From: Desulfobacter postgatei 2ac9
Lineage (GTDB): Bacteria; Desulfobacterota; Desulfobacteria; Desulfobacterales; Desulfobacteraceae
Length of the DNA stretch: 64,000 nt
NCBI RefSeq assembly: GCF_000233695.2
Contig: NZ_CM001488.1
Location: forward strand, 522,049-586,048
Direction of reading: 5' to 3'
Shown here: positions 48,037 to 56,982 of the stretch, piece after piece
How the letters are laid out: each line of letters begins with the position of its first letter
Position numbering within the stretch: position 1 is the stretch's first letter
Program-made: the position numbers and the translations under genes
The notes under the pieces: model-generated
Databases searched by the model: none
Seen by the model: the letters and a program-made list of their open reading frames with translations, nothing else
Told to the model about the DNA's origin: nothing

Positions 48037-48077
48037 AATGTCACAAGATGCCATTGGATGAACCGGAGAAAAAGCAC

Positions 48078-49814
48078 ATGAAAAAATATATAGCACTGAT
48101 CATTACAGCATTAATTACAGCATTAATTTTGTTGCCCTGCATCGCAATCAGCCAGGAAACCCCCGCTGCTTCTTCGGCATCAGGGGCTGCGGCCCAGACC
48201 CTGGGTAAAGCGGATGATTCGTCAACATTTGAGGCTGAAGCACAACAGAATACCCTTGAAATTCTCAGGTCTATTGTCAAAAGTAAAGCCACGCTGAAAC
48301 AACGTATGGATGAAAAGAAACAGGCCATGGACAAGGCCAGTTCCGAAACCGAAAGACAATATCTTAACGAAGAGCTTGCCGCACTGGATAAACAGATGGC
48401 GGATGCTGTAACCGATTTTGAAATGACCGCCACAGGGGTTGAAATTGGTCGGTTTGTGGCCAAGAAAAAAGAGCGGTTTGACTGGAAAGACGAACTTCTC
48501 TCCCTGGCCGAGCCCGGGATTATGGAGCTTAAGCGGCTGACGGTCAAAGCCAGGCATAAATCTAAACTCAATGATGAATTGGCCAATTACCAGGAGTTGC
48601 TTCCCGTGGCAATCAAGGCCAGAACCCGCGTTGAGTCTTTGCTCAGTCAGACCGAGGATCAGGCGCTGGTCACCGCCCTTAAAGATATCCTGCCCGAATA
48701 CAAAGGGATTGAAAGTCAGATAAAGAATAAGGTGGACCTTGTCCAGCTTAAACTTGAGGAAATCAAGCGTCAAGAGGCGTCGGTGATTGACAGCACCCAG
48801 GACTCTGTTAAAAGATTTTTCAGAACCCGCGGATTATACCTGTTTCTGGCTATCCTGGCCTGCATTGGTGTGGTGCTGTTAATCAAAGGTCTCTACCACA
48901 CCCTGATCCGCCTTGTGCCCGGATACAAACTGGAGTACCGCCCCTTTCATATACGGGTGCTTGAACTGGTGTACCGGCTCATGATGCTTGTATTGACGGT
49001 GCTGGCGGTCATGGCGGTCTTTTATTTTGTGGAGGACTGGGTGCTGCTTTCCCTGACCATTATTTTTATTATGGGCGTGGTGTGGGCCACTAAGTACACG
49101 TTGCCCATGTATCTGGACAAGAGTAAGCTGATGCTCAATGTCGGGGCGGTCAGGGAAGGCGAACGCATGATCTACCAGGGCGTTGCATGGCGGGTTAAAA
49201 ACATCAATTTTCATACCCTGCTGGAAAATCCTGATTTGGGCATTACACTGAGGATACCCATTATGGAACTTATCGGCAAAACATCCCGGAGATGTGATCC
49301 CCATGAATCCTGGTTCCCCTGCCGGAAAAACGACTGGGTAATCCTTTCCGACGGCACCCGGGGCGGTGTAACCCATTTAAGCCATGAAACCGTGGAGCTG
49401 GTATTAAGGGGCGGTGCGAAAAAGACCTATCAAACGGCTGATTTTTTGGCCATGACGCCTTTGAACCTTTCTGTGAATTTCCGAATTAAGGTGCCCTTCG
49501 GTATTGGTTATGGCCACCAGAAAGATGCCACTACAACGATTCCTGAACTTTTATCCGCATTTATCCAAGAACAGATTGAAAAAGAAGGGTATGCTGACGA
49601 CCTGCTGAACCTGAGGGTGGAATTTGCGCAAGCCGGGGCCTCATCCCTGGATCTGGTGGTCATTACCGATTTCAAAGGCAGTCAGGCACCCGTGTACAAC
49701 CGTTTGACACGAAGCATACAAAGATGGTGCGTTGACGCGGCTTCCCAATACAACTGGGATATTCCCTTTCCCCAGATTGCGGTTCATCTGCCAGGAGACA
49801 GTGTGATGTCTTGA
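48078..49814 (+). CDS. MscS-like mechanosensitive channel-related membrane protein
   Basis: 578 residues with a signal peptide (about 5-24, ending CIAIS), a long periplasmic coiled-coil-rich region (about 50-255), three closely spaced helices (about 262-345), and a C-terminal cytoplasmic part of MscS type (VILSDGTRGGVTHLSHETVE; FRIKVPFGIGYGHQKDATTT). The pore helix is weakly conserved, so gating by tension is an inference. ATG at 48078 with GGAG 9 bases upstream gives the cleanest signal peptide. The next gene starts 92 bases after its stop. Confidence 0.75.
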   Translation: MKKYIALIITALITALILLPCIAISQETPAASSASGAAAQTLGKADDSSTFEAEAQQNTLEILRSIVKSKATLKQRMDEKKQAMDKASSETERQYLNEELAALDKQMADAVTDFEMTATGVEIGRFVAKKKERFDWKDELLSLAEPGIMELKRLTVKARHKSKLNDELANYQELLPVAIKARTRVESLLSQTEDQALVTALKDILPEYKGIESQIKNKVDLVQLKLEEIKRQEASVIDSTQDSVKRFFRTRGLYLFLAILACIGVVLLIKGLYHTLIRLVPGYKLEYRPFHIRVLELVYRLMMLVLTVLAVMAVFYFVEDWVLLSLTIIFIMGVVWATKYTLPMYLDKSKLMLNVGAVREGERMIYQGVAWRVKNINFHTLLENPDLGITLRIPIMELIGKTSRRCDPHESWFPCRKNDWVILSDGTRGGVTHLSHETVELVLRGGAKKTYQTADFLAMTPLNLSVNFRIKVPFGIGYGHQKDATTTIPELLSAFIQEQIEKEGYADDLLNLRVEFAQAGASSLDLVVITDFKGSQAPVYNRLTRSIQRWCVDAASQYNWDIPFPQIAVHLPGDSVMS

Positions 49815-49846
49815 CGAGAATTGTCTATTTAAGTATGCTATCCGCC

Positions 49847-49876
49847 TATTTTGACAGCCTATATTTTGACAGCCTA
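49847..49876. repeat. 15-bp perfect tandem duplication before the GHMP gene
   Basis: TATTTTGACAGCCTA occurs twice without a gap (49847-49861, 49862-49876), 30 bases upstream of the GHMP-protein start. It contains TTGACA twice, so it may duplicate a -35 element. Confidence 0.7.
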
Positions 49877-49906
49877 ATTAACGATTTTCAAGCAAAGGGG
49901 AACCGA

Positions 49907-51121
49907 ATGGAGAGTCAGACTTCAAAGCAACAAAAACAGAAGGTGGAAATTGACATTGTAGGCGGCCGATTTGATAAAGTGACCACGGTGTTGGAGGAGT
50001 TTGAGCCTGGGGACGAAAATTTTATTCACTCCTATGAGAAGATGGGTCTTGAACCACGACAGGTTGGAGATGTTGAAAGCAGGGAAGTAGATGTCAAGGT
50101 GCCGGCAAGGCTTCATCTGAACGTGTTTGATATGAACCGGTTTAATTTGAACCGCCCCGGTGGTGGCGGCCTTGGTGTGAGTATCGGCGTCTATTTTTAT
50201 GCAAAGGTGAAGTCGATTCCCGAGCCGGTTATTCGTACCACAGGCGAACGCCAACTTATCATGGCGCATTACGGACATATTTTTAAAAAATTATTGGGGT
50301 ATGACGGTGGGTTTGAAATAGAACTTCAAGACCATAAGCGCCGTCATGTGGGGCTTGGCTCTTCCATCGGTTCCATGTGTGCCGTGTGTATCGGTATGAA
50401 TGAAGTCCTGGGCAGGCCTTTTTATGGGTGGGAACTGAGGCGGATTATGGGATTTCACTCCTGCGAGGAGAGCCCTGTGAATGAACAATATCTGCTTCCG
50501 GCCTTTGAAACCGGTATCGGTGCCATGGTCAGTATCAACGGTGGCTGGGTGGTTGCCAGTGATGACCTGGTGCTGGTTCAGCGTGTGGCACTGCCGGATA
50601 CCAAGGTGCTGATGTTCATCCCGGAGGTTGATACCCTGGAGGACGAATTCCAAGGAAAGGAGACCGCTGCCGAATCCGAAGTCGAGCTTTTAATGAGACG
50701 GGCAAGAACCCTTGATGCGCTTCAGGTTGGCGCTAAGGCACAGATTGTCTTGTTGGACATGATACCCGCAATGATTCGAAATGATCTTAAAAAGATGGGC
50801 GATGCCCTTTTTGAACTGACGCACATGGGATCCAAACGGGCCGAGTGCGAACAGCACGGTGCTTTTGGAACGCCCATATACAGCTATATTAATGCCTTTC
50901 GGGGGATGGGGATTGAGGTTGCCGGCATGAGTTCCGTGGGACCCACGGTTTTTGCATTGACCCGAAATCAGGATGCATATGATCGGGCGCTGAAATACCT
51001 TAAAGCAAAAAACATTTCAGACACGCGCATTATAGAAACCGAAGTTGACAACATAGGCGGTACGATTACGGAAAACGGTGTTGAAAGAACCTTTATAAAT
51101 GATACCTGGCTTCAAGGATAA
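49907..51121 (+). CDS. beta-RFAP-synthase-like GHMP-superfamily protein
   Basis: 404 residues. PARLHLNVFDMNRFNLNRPG followed by GGGLGVSIG matches the N-terminal signature of beta-ribofuranosylaminobenzene 5'-phosphate synthases; HVGLGSSIGSMCAV is the GHMP phosphate loop; AGMSSVGPTVFAL is the C-terminal motif. In methanopterin synthesis the family joins PRPP and an aminobenzoate or hydroxybenzoate with loss of CO2. The ATG at 49907 is chosen because CAAAGGGG lies 6 bases upstream; an N-terminal ~65-residue extension is unusual. Heads a four-gene cluster with very short gaps (5, 12 and 23 bases). Actual substrate unknown. Confidence 0.75.
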   Translation: MESQTSKQQKQKVEIDIVGGRFDKVTTVLEEFEPGDENFIHSYEKMGLEPRQVGDVESREVDVKVPARLHLNVFDMNRFNLNRPGGGGLGVSIGVYFYAKVKSIPEPVIRTTGERQLIMAHYGHIFKKLLGYDGGFEIELQDHKRRHVGLGSSIGSMCAVCIGMNEVLGRPFYGWELRRIMGFHSCEESPVNEQYLLPAFETGIGAMVSINGGWVVASDDLVLVQRVALPDTKVLMFIPEVDTLEDEFQGKETAAESEVELLMRRARTLDALQVGAKAQIVLLDMIPAMIRNDLKKMGDALFELTHMGSKRAECEQHGAFGTPIYSYINAFRGMGIEVAGMSSVGPTVFALTRNQDAYDRALKYLKAKNISDTRIIETEVDNIGGTITENGVERTFINDTWLQG

Positions 51122-51126
51122 TTCTT

Positions 51127-51822
51127 ATGACAAGCGGTTACAAAGCCAAAATTTGCGGCACCACCAATATGGAAGATGCCGAAATGGCTGCCCGTGAAGG
51201 GGCTGATTTTTTTGGCGTGGTGGTGGAGGTCGATTTTTCCCCGAGGTCTTTGACCATTGAAGCGGCCAAACCTCTCTTTTCGTCTCCCCTCATTCCGGCG
51301 GTGGCCCTGGTTTACAATATGGCATCAACGCGTGTTGAATCGCTTATTCAGCAACTGAACCCATTTGCCGTACAATTTTTAAGTTTGGCAGAAACCTCTT
51401 TTGTCACATATTTAAAGAAGACTTATCCGAAGGTTGAAATCTGGCAATCGCTCCATTTGCCCCGGGCGGGTGAAGCGGTGGATCTGGAAGATTTTCAAAA
51501 GACGGCTCAAACCTCTGTGACAGCCGGTGTCGACGCCCTTCTTTTCGATACCGCCGCCTTGTCCAAAGGAGCGATGAAATTTGGCGGCACGGGCGTTACT
51601 TCGGATTGGGACATCGTTAAGGAACTGATGGATGCGATGCGGGGTACGTTGCCTATCTGGCTGGCCGGCGGGATCAATCCGGACAATGTAGGAGAGGCCA
51701 TTGACAGGATCAACCCCTACGGCATTGATTTATGCTCCGGCGTGGAAGCGACCCGCGGAAAGAAAGATGCGGCAAAGCTAAGGTCTCTTATGACAACCAT
51801 TCGCGGTAAGCATTCAAAATAG
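51127..51822 (+). CDS. TrpF-like (phosphoribosylanthranilate isomerase) protein
   Basis: 231 residues of a TIM barrel. KICGTTNMEDA carries the catalytic Cys of TrpF, VDALLFDTAA the catalytic Asp, and LAGGINPDNVGEAI with GIDLCSGVEATRGKKD the phosphate-binding end, so the active site looks intact. TrpF performs an Amadori rearrangement of N-phosphoribosyl-anthranilate. No other trp gene is present and the sequence differs from usual TrpF after the second strand (VVEVDFSPRSLTIEAA), so it probably acts on a related ribosyl-phosphate within this cluster. Confidence 0.8.
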   Translation: MTSGYKAKICGTTNMEDAEMAAREGADFFGVVVEVDFSPRSLTIEAAKPLFSSPLIPAVALVYNMASTRVESLIQQLNPFAVQFLSLAETSFVTYLKKTYPKVEIWQSLHLPRAGEAVDLEDFQKTAQTSVTAGVDALLFDTAALSKGAMKFGGTGVTSDWDIVKELMDAMRGTLPIWLAGGINPDNVGEAIDRINPYGIDLCSGVEATRGKKDAAKLRSLMTTIRGKHSK

Positions 51823-51834
51823 GAGAATTCATTC

Positions 51835-52866
51835 GTGAAAGCAGCAGTAGTTTATGGAAAAGATGATATTCGCATTGAAGAATATCCCACACCAACGGCA
51901 AGCGCCGGAGAAGTTATTGTAAAAACAAAAGTGTCCGGCATTTGCGCCACTGACATTAAGACTTTGCTCGGTCAAGGGCTTCCCAAGGACTTGCCGACCA
52001 TTTTGGGGCATGAGGTGGTGGGTGAGATATTTGAAATAGGGAAGGGCGTTACGGCGTATCAACCCGGTGACCGGGTGGCGGTTTATCCCATTGCTGTTTG
52101 CGGGCAGTGTTATTACTGCCGCCAGGGGCGGCATAATTTATGTGAGCACGAATTCGGGTTGGCCCACGGTATTGAAGGTGGTTTTGCCGAATATGTGCGT
52201 CTTCCTAAAGAGATTGTGAACATTGGCGGGGTCATAAAGATTCCGGATGATGTGCCGTTTGATAAAGCGGTTTTATCCGAGCCCTTATCATGCGCCATGG
52301 CGTCCCTGTCAACCTGTAAGGTGGGACCTGACCAGGTTGTAGTGATTTTGGGCGCCGGCCCCATGGGGCTCATGCACCTGAAACTGGCAAAGTGGATGGG
52401 TGCTGTTGTGATTGTTGTCGATTTACTGGAAAACCGGTTGGCGATTGCTAAAGATATGGGCGCAGACCATTGCATCAATCCAACGCAGACAAATCACATT
52501 GAAGAAATAATGAAGCTGACCGACAAGAAAGGTGCACAAGCCGTTATTGCATCCCTGGGTATCCCGTCGGTTATTGAGGAAAACTTACAGCTGACCAGAA
52601 AAGGCGGCACATTTAATATTTTCGGCGGGCCTCCGGCAGGCCATACCATATCGGTGGATCCAAGATGGCTTCATTACTGCGAAATAAATTTAACCGGGAC
52701 CTTTGCGGCATCACCCAGCGATTTCAAAAAGAGCCTTGAGCTTATTATAAACAATGAAATCACCGTCGATGATCTTGTTACGGACCGGTTTACCCTTGAT
52801 ACCTTTTTAGAAGCCGTAGAGTGTGCCAAGAACCAGCAAATGATTCGTGGAATTGTCGAATTTTAA
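51835..52866 (+). CDS. zinc-dependent MDR alcohol/polyol dehydrogenase
   Basis: 343 residues. Catalytic zinc region SGICATDIK and GHEVVGEI; structural zinc loop CGQCYYCRQGRHNLC with all four Cys; Rossmann motif GAGPMGLM. Resembles threonine, sorbitol and galactitol-phosphate dehydrogenases. Starts with GTG at 51835, preceded by AGGAG at 9 bases. Should oxidise a secondary alcohol or reduce a ketone in the pathway of this cluster with NAD(P). Confidence 0.88.
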   Translation: MKAAVVYGKDDIRIEEYPTPTASAGEVIVKTKVSGICATDIKTLLGQGLPKDLPTILGHEVVGEIFEIGKGVTAYQPGDRVAVYPIAVCGQCYYCRQGRHNLCEHEFGLAHGIEGGFAEYVRLPKEIVNIGGVIKIPDDVPFDKAVLSEPLSCAMASLSTCKVGPDQVVVILGAGPMGLMHLKLAKWMGAVVIVVDLLENRLAIAKDMGADHCINPTQTNHIEEIMKLTDKKGAQAVIASLGIPSVIEENLQLTRKGGTFNIFGGPPAGHTISVDPRWLHYCEINLTGTFAASPSDFKKSLELIINNEITVDDLVTDRFTLDTFLEAVECAKNQQMIRGIVEF

Positions 52867-52889
52867 TATACGAAAAGGAATGTCATCTT

Positions 52890-53699
52890 ATGGACGGAAA
52901 AGAAAGACGGCTGAGAAAAATTATTAATAAAAAAACGGGACGTTCTTTGGTCCTTGCGGTTGATCACGGCATGGCGCTTGGTGCCATGACCGGTATTGTG
53001 GATATTGCCGGTACGATTCGAACGCTGGACGCTACCAACAAGGTTGATTGCTGGCTTATGACCAAAGGCATATATACCCATGCGTTTGACCCGTCAGGAG
53101 ATCCGGGGGTTATCCTTCGCGCCAGCGGCGGGGCGACCATTGCCGGGCCGGAGTTGACCCGGGAGGGTCAAACCGCAGATGCCGAAGAGGCGTTGCGGCT
53201 TGGCGTGGATGCCATGGCAACCACCGCGTTTGTGGGCTCGGTATATGAGCATGAAACCCTGATCAGTATGGCCCGGATGGCAACGGAATGCCGAAAATGG
53301 GATATGCCGCTTTTAGGGGTGATTGGTCTGGGAAAAACCAATGAAGACAAAAAAAAAGATCCCAAATTCATTGCACTGGGTGCAAGGGTTGGTGCGGAGC
53401 ACGGGGCGGATATCATCAAGACCTATTATACGGAAACCGATTTTGAGAAGGTTGTGGCCGGATGCCCTGTGCCGGTGATGATTGCCGGCGGGCCCAAATG
53501 TGAAACGGATCTTGACACGTTAAATATGATATATGGTGCGCTCCAGGGCGGTGCCAAAGGCATCGTCATGGGAAGAAACGTGTGGCAAAGCCCGCACCCC
53601 ACCGCATTGCTGTCAGCGGTCTATGGCTTGATACATGAAGGGATGAATGTGAAAGAAGCTGCTGATCTGCTTGCCCATGAGGTTGCATTAGACCATTAA
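52890..53699 (+). CDS. DhnA/LsrF-type class I aldolase
   Basis: 269 residues of a DhnA-type TIM barrel: LVLAVDHGMALGAMTG, the Schiff-base Lys in DIIKTYYTETDF, and GGAKGIVMGRNVWQSPHP. The family includes archaeal class I FBP aldolase, ADH (2-amino-3,7-dideoxy-hept-6-ulosonate) synthase and LsrF, which all act on phosphorylated sugars. ATG at 52890 with AAGGAA upstream. Last gene of the cluster and followed by a strong terminator. Confidence 0.85.
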   Translation: MDGKERRLRKIINKKTGRSLVLAVDHGMALGAMTGIVDIAGTIRTLDATNKVDCWLMTKGIYTHAFDPSGDPGVILRASGGATIAGPELTREGQTADAEEALRLGVDAMATTAFVGSVYEHETLISMARMATECRKWDMPLLGVIGLGKTNEDKKKDPKFIALGARVGAEHGADIIKTYYTETDFEKVVAGCPVPVMIAGGPKCETDLDTLNMIYGALQGGAKGIVMGRNVWQSPHPTALLSAVYGLIHEGMNVKEAADLLAHEVALDH

Positions 53700-53708
53700 A
53701 AGACGCGA

Positions 53709-53757
53709 AAAAAAGCGTACATTCGAGAAGTTCATTTGTCTGAATGTACGCTTTTTT
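53709..53757. terminator. bidirectional terminator between aldolase and CsgG-like genes
   Basis: AAAAAAGCGTACATTC (53709-53724) and its exact inverse (53742-53757) enclose a 17-base loop, giving U-tracts on both strands for the convergent genes. Confidence 0.85.
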
Positions 53758-53792
53758 AAGTTGTTGGAATTGTTATCTTTTACATCAAATAA

Positions 53793-54854
53793 TTACTGCA
53801 AATACTTCTGCATATATCTTTTTTCTATCAATTTGAATGAGTTTACATCCACCTGCCCGCCCGGCGCATAAAATTGGACAAGGTCATTTTTGTATGGGAT
53901 TTTTTGGGCACTGCTGAATGTAAATGTCCGGGAACCGTCCTTGGTGATGATGACATAATCATAAACTCCGGAGGCAGCGTTGTAATTGCGTTGGGTCATG
54001 ACACCTTCAAGAACATTGGATGCCGCCATTGCCGTTGCTCCGCCCTGCACAGCCATGGTCCCGCCTGTGCCAAGCCCGCCCGCCACCGATTGTGCTTTAT
54101 AAGATTTGACCGCTCTGATCATATTGTTCATGGAATCGGTGAATGCAGCGATAATCACTTTGCCCTCGGGTGTTCTGCCATAGGCCCCTGCCGCGCCCCC
54201 GGCATGATGTCCAAACATTCCGCCCACAAGCGAGAAATCCGTATTTCTGGCACTGCCTTCAGCCGCAGCCAGCTGAACCCCGGAACGGTTTTCAATGAGC
54301 GTCAGCATGGTACTGGCATCGCTGGTTTTGAATCCACCGGCCACGGCACCGGCCACTGACCCGAGAAGCGCTCCCACAACAGCCCTGCCCCCACTGGTAT
54401 CACGGGCGCTGAAAGTGATGCTCGGCGTCATGGTATAGTCTGCCGCCACCATCTGTCCCTTTCCAAAATTCGACCCACTGCGCATTTCACCGGACTGCAT
54501 CAGCGCACGCTCCTCCATCATCTGGTTCATCGCCTTGCCGCGTTCAACCACCACAAAGCAATTGGACTGCTGGGCAAGGAGGCGAAGCACGGGCACGGTG
54601 GACGGCAAGCGCAGGTCTCTTGTCAAATAGTGATACCAGGGTTCATTTTTATCTTCATAAATGGCTAAAGTGCCCAAAGAAGCCGTGCAACGCTCAAGAC
54701 CCTGGTTTGCGTTCTGGGCCGTTGACCCGCCGGCAGCGCCTGTGGCGGTTGTTTTTGCGCCACTGTCGCCGGTTGACATTGAAGACATACACCCTGCCGT
54801 CATAAAGAATAGAATACAGGCTGCCACTAAAATTAAATTTGTTTTCCTGTTCAT
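53793..54854 (-). CDS. CsgG/HfaB-like outer-membrane lipoprotein
   Basis: 353 residues. Lipoprotein signal with lipobox MTAGC (Cys22), then a CsgG-type domain (LLAQQSNCFVVVERGKAMNQ; MVAADYTMTPSITFSA) and a Gly/Ala-rich stretch (ALLGSVAGAVAGGF; GHHAGGAAGAYG). CsgG proteins form outer-membrane export pores; no curli-like substrate genes are present. Monocistronic with GGAAGAA before the ATG. Confidence 0.75.
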   Translation of the reverse strand: MNRKTNLILVAACILFFMTAGCMSSMSTGDSGAKTTATGAAGGSTAQNANQGLERCTASLGTLAIYEDKNEPWYHYLTRDLRLPSTVPVLRLLAQQSNCFVVVERGKAMNQMMEERALMQSGEMRSGSNFGKGQMVAADYTMTPSITFSARDTSGGRAVVGALLGSVAGAVAGGFKTSDASTMLTLIENRSGVQLAAAEGSARNTDFSLVGGMFGHHAGGAAGAYGRTPEGKVIIAAFTDSMNNMIRAVKSYKAQSVAGGLGTGGTMAVQGGATAMAASNVLEGVMTQRNYNAASGVYDYVIITKDGSRTFTFSSAQKIPYKNDLVQFYAPGGQVDVNSFKLIEKRYMQKYLQ

Positions 54855-55033
54855 GCAAATTCTTCCTTATAAATTATTTGTATAAAAAATTGAAAGACCC
54901 TAAAAAATCAATTTTCTTTCATGAAAACGAACGAATGAAGGACCTTATAAATAATAGTATTGATAGTATGATAGCGTCTTTTGTTTTGTCAAGAATTAAG
55001 ACAGGATAGCAATTACAAGCTGTGAAAATACCC

Positions 55034-55114
55034 TTGACAGAAAGGGCCTTCGTCTTTATTGTACTCGAAAGTCATTTTCTGACTATCTGGTCATTTATTT
55101 AACCGATATAGTCA
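55034..55114 (+). promoter_or_regulatory. promoter and imperfect operator of the RND efflux operon
   Basis: In the 320-base divergent gap 54855-55174. TTGACA (55034-55039), 17 bases, then TATTGT (55057-55062). Downstream, TGACTATCTGGT pairs with ACCGATATAGTCA (55080-55114), an imperfect palindrome of the size bound by TetR proteins, placed between the promoter and the tetR gene. Nothing else was seen in the gap. Confidence 0.6.
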
Positions 55115-55174
55115 GGAGATGTTTTTGTTTTTCCCCACAGGAATGATGGCGGGGGCAACCCAAGGAAACATTCA

Positions 55175-55777
55175 ATGAATTTGCCCACAAGAAGAAAAGA
55201 GATGATGAACCGCCTGCTCAAGGAGCAGGTGGTAAAAACCGTGCTGGCAATGATCCATGAAGGGACACCCGTTACCATGGACAAGGTGGCGTTCAGGTGC
55301 GGTGTGTCCAAAGGAACCGTGTACAATTATTTTAAAAACAAAAAAGACCTGTTGAACACTGTCCATGAGGCTGTGATCATTCCCATTAAAAAGGAATCAT
55401 GCAAAATATTTGAAAAAAAGATTCCACCCATGGAAAAAATATACGGGTTCGTGGAGAATGTGTTTAATTTTCAGAAAGAGTACCCACTTTATTTTAAATT
55501 TATCCAGAGCCAGCGTTCGGCAGCTGCTGCCGTCACCGAGCGCATGGATCTCATCATCATCCCCCTGGTTAACATCTGCCGGGAAGGCATGCACCAGGGG
55601 CAGTTTATGGATGCGGACCCCTATGTCATGGCAGCCATGATATTCGGTACGGTGGTGGGTCCTTTGGAGTCCCTGACTTACCGGGAGGATGCGCTCCAGG
55701 ATTTGGAAAAACTCAAACAGGAAATAGTCCGCTTTCTGGACAAAAGTATACTTAAGGAACAGGAGAGATCGTTATGA
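55175..55777 (+). CDS. TetR/AcrR-family regulator of the RND operon
   Basis: 200 residues. HTH segment VTMDKVAFRCGVSKGTVYNY (about 33-52) then FKNKKDLL, followed by a helical ligand-binding domain. Its stop overlaps the adaptor ATG by 4 bases. Distinct from the TetR at 23546 in both operator and C-terminal domain. Likely represses this operon via the palindrome at 55080. Confidence 0.9.
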   Translation: MNLPTRRKEMMNRLLKEQVVKTVLAMIHEGTPVTMDKVAFRCGVSKGTVYNYFKNKKDLLNTVHEAVIIPIKKESCKIFEKKIPPMEKIYGFVENVFNFQKEYPLYFKFIQSQRSAAAAVTERMDLIIIPLVNICREGMHQGQFMDADPYVMAAMIFGTVVGPLESLTYREDALQDLEKLKQEIVRFLDKSILKEQERSL

Positions 55778-56967
55778 AGCGTTTTTTGCTTGGTTTTATC
55801 ACGGCCGTACTCATTGGCGGCGGATACTTGTATTTTACGGGACAGCTTTCGCTGCCGTGGGCAGGGGCAAAAAAAAGCCAGGCGTCACCCCAGCCCCAGC
55901 AGACACATGCTCAGTCTGCCCAGGCCCGTCCCCCGGTTGAAGTGGCGGTTTATACGGTCAAGCCCCAGGAAGTTGTATTGACTAAGGATCTGGCCGGCAG
56001 AACGTCTGCATACCAGGTGGCTGAAATTCGTCCCCAGGTAACAGGCATCATACTTAAACGGATGTTTACCCAGGGCAGTTTGGTTAACAAAGGGCAGCAG
56101 CTTTATCAAATTGATCCCTCCACCTACAAGGCCGCATATGAATCTGCAGCCGCGAGTCTGGTTCGCGCCGAGGCCGACGTCAAGGCAGCGGAGCCCAAAC
56201 TTGCCCGGTACAGCCGGTTGGTTAAAATGGGCGGTGTCAGCCGCCAGGTTTATGACGATACCGTGGCAGCCCTGGCCCAGGCCAAGGCTGACGTGGCTGT
56301 TGCCAAAGCAAATCTGGCCACCGCAAAAATCAATCTGGACTATACCAAGGTGTTTTCGCCTATATCCGGGCGCATCGGCAAGTCATCGGTGACCGAAGGC
56401 GCTTTGGTGACGGCCAATCAAACTACCGCCCTCGCTGTGGTGCAGAATCTGGACCAGATTTATGTAGACGTAAACCAGTCCAGCGAGGAGCTCATGGCGC
56501 TTAAGAAAGGCCTGAACAATTCTGAACAGAACTCTATGGTCAGCCTGTTCATCGGAAAGGAGAGCACCCCCTATGACCTGAAGGGCAAACTGCTGTTCTC
56601 CGATGCCACGGTGGACCAGGGCACCGGGATGGTCCAGTTGAGGATACTGTTCCCCAACCCTGAAAAGGAACTTCTGCCGGGCCTGTTTGTCCGTGCCAGG
56701 GTAGAGCAGTCCCGCCAGGATAAAGCCATTGCCGTTCCCCAGCAGGCTGTGGTGCGCAATGCGGACGGGTCTGTTTCCGTGTGGGTTGTGAATGAGCAAA
56801 ATACGGTTGAATATCAGCCGGTTGAAGTCTCTCAGGCAGTCAAGGACCAGTGGGTGGTCTCTGCCGGCCTCTCCCCCGGTGACCGGGTGGTGGTTGAGGG
56901 GTTGCAGAAAATCAGCCCCCAGGCCAAGGTTACGACCGTGGAATACAAAGCATCCACCAACTCATGA
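55774..56967 (+). CDS. RND efflux periplasmic adaptor (AcrA/MexA type)
   Basis: 397 residues: N-terminal anchor (about 4-24), lipoyl halves (LAGRTSAYQVAEIRPQVTGI; YTKVFSPISGRIGKSSVTEG), a helical hairpin between them, barrel and membrane-proximal domains (PGLFVRARVEQSRQDKAIAV). No lipobox Cys, so it is held by the anchor. Links the inner-membrane pump to the outer-membrane channel encoded downstream. Confidence 0.93.
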   Translation: MKRFLLGFITAVLIGGGYLYFTGQLSLPWAGAKKSQASPQPQQTHAQSAQARPPVEVAVYTVKPQEVVLTKDLAGRTSAYQVAEIRPQVTGIILKRMFTQGSLVNKGQQLYQIDPSTYKAAYESAAASLVRAEADVKAAEPKLARYSRLVKMGGVSRQVYDDTVAALAQAKADVAVAKANLATAKINLDYTKVFSPISGRIGKSSVTEGALVTANQTTALAVVQNLDQIYVDVNQSSEELMALKKGLNNSEQNSMVSLFIGKESTPYDLKGKLLFSDATVDQGTGMVQLRILFPNPEKELLPGLFVRARVEQSRQDKAIAVPQQAVVRNADGSVSVWVVNEQNTVEYQPVEVSQAVKDQWVVSAGLSPGDRVVVEGLQKISPQAKVTTVEYKASTNS

Positions 56968-56982
56968 TAGCAGGATAAAAAC

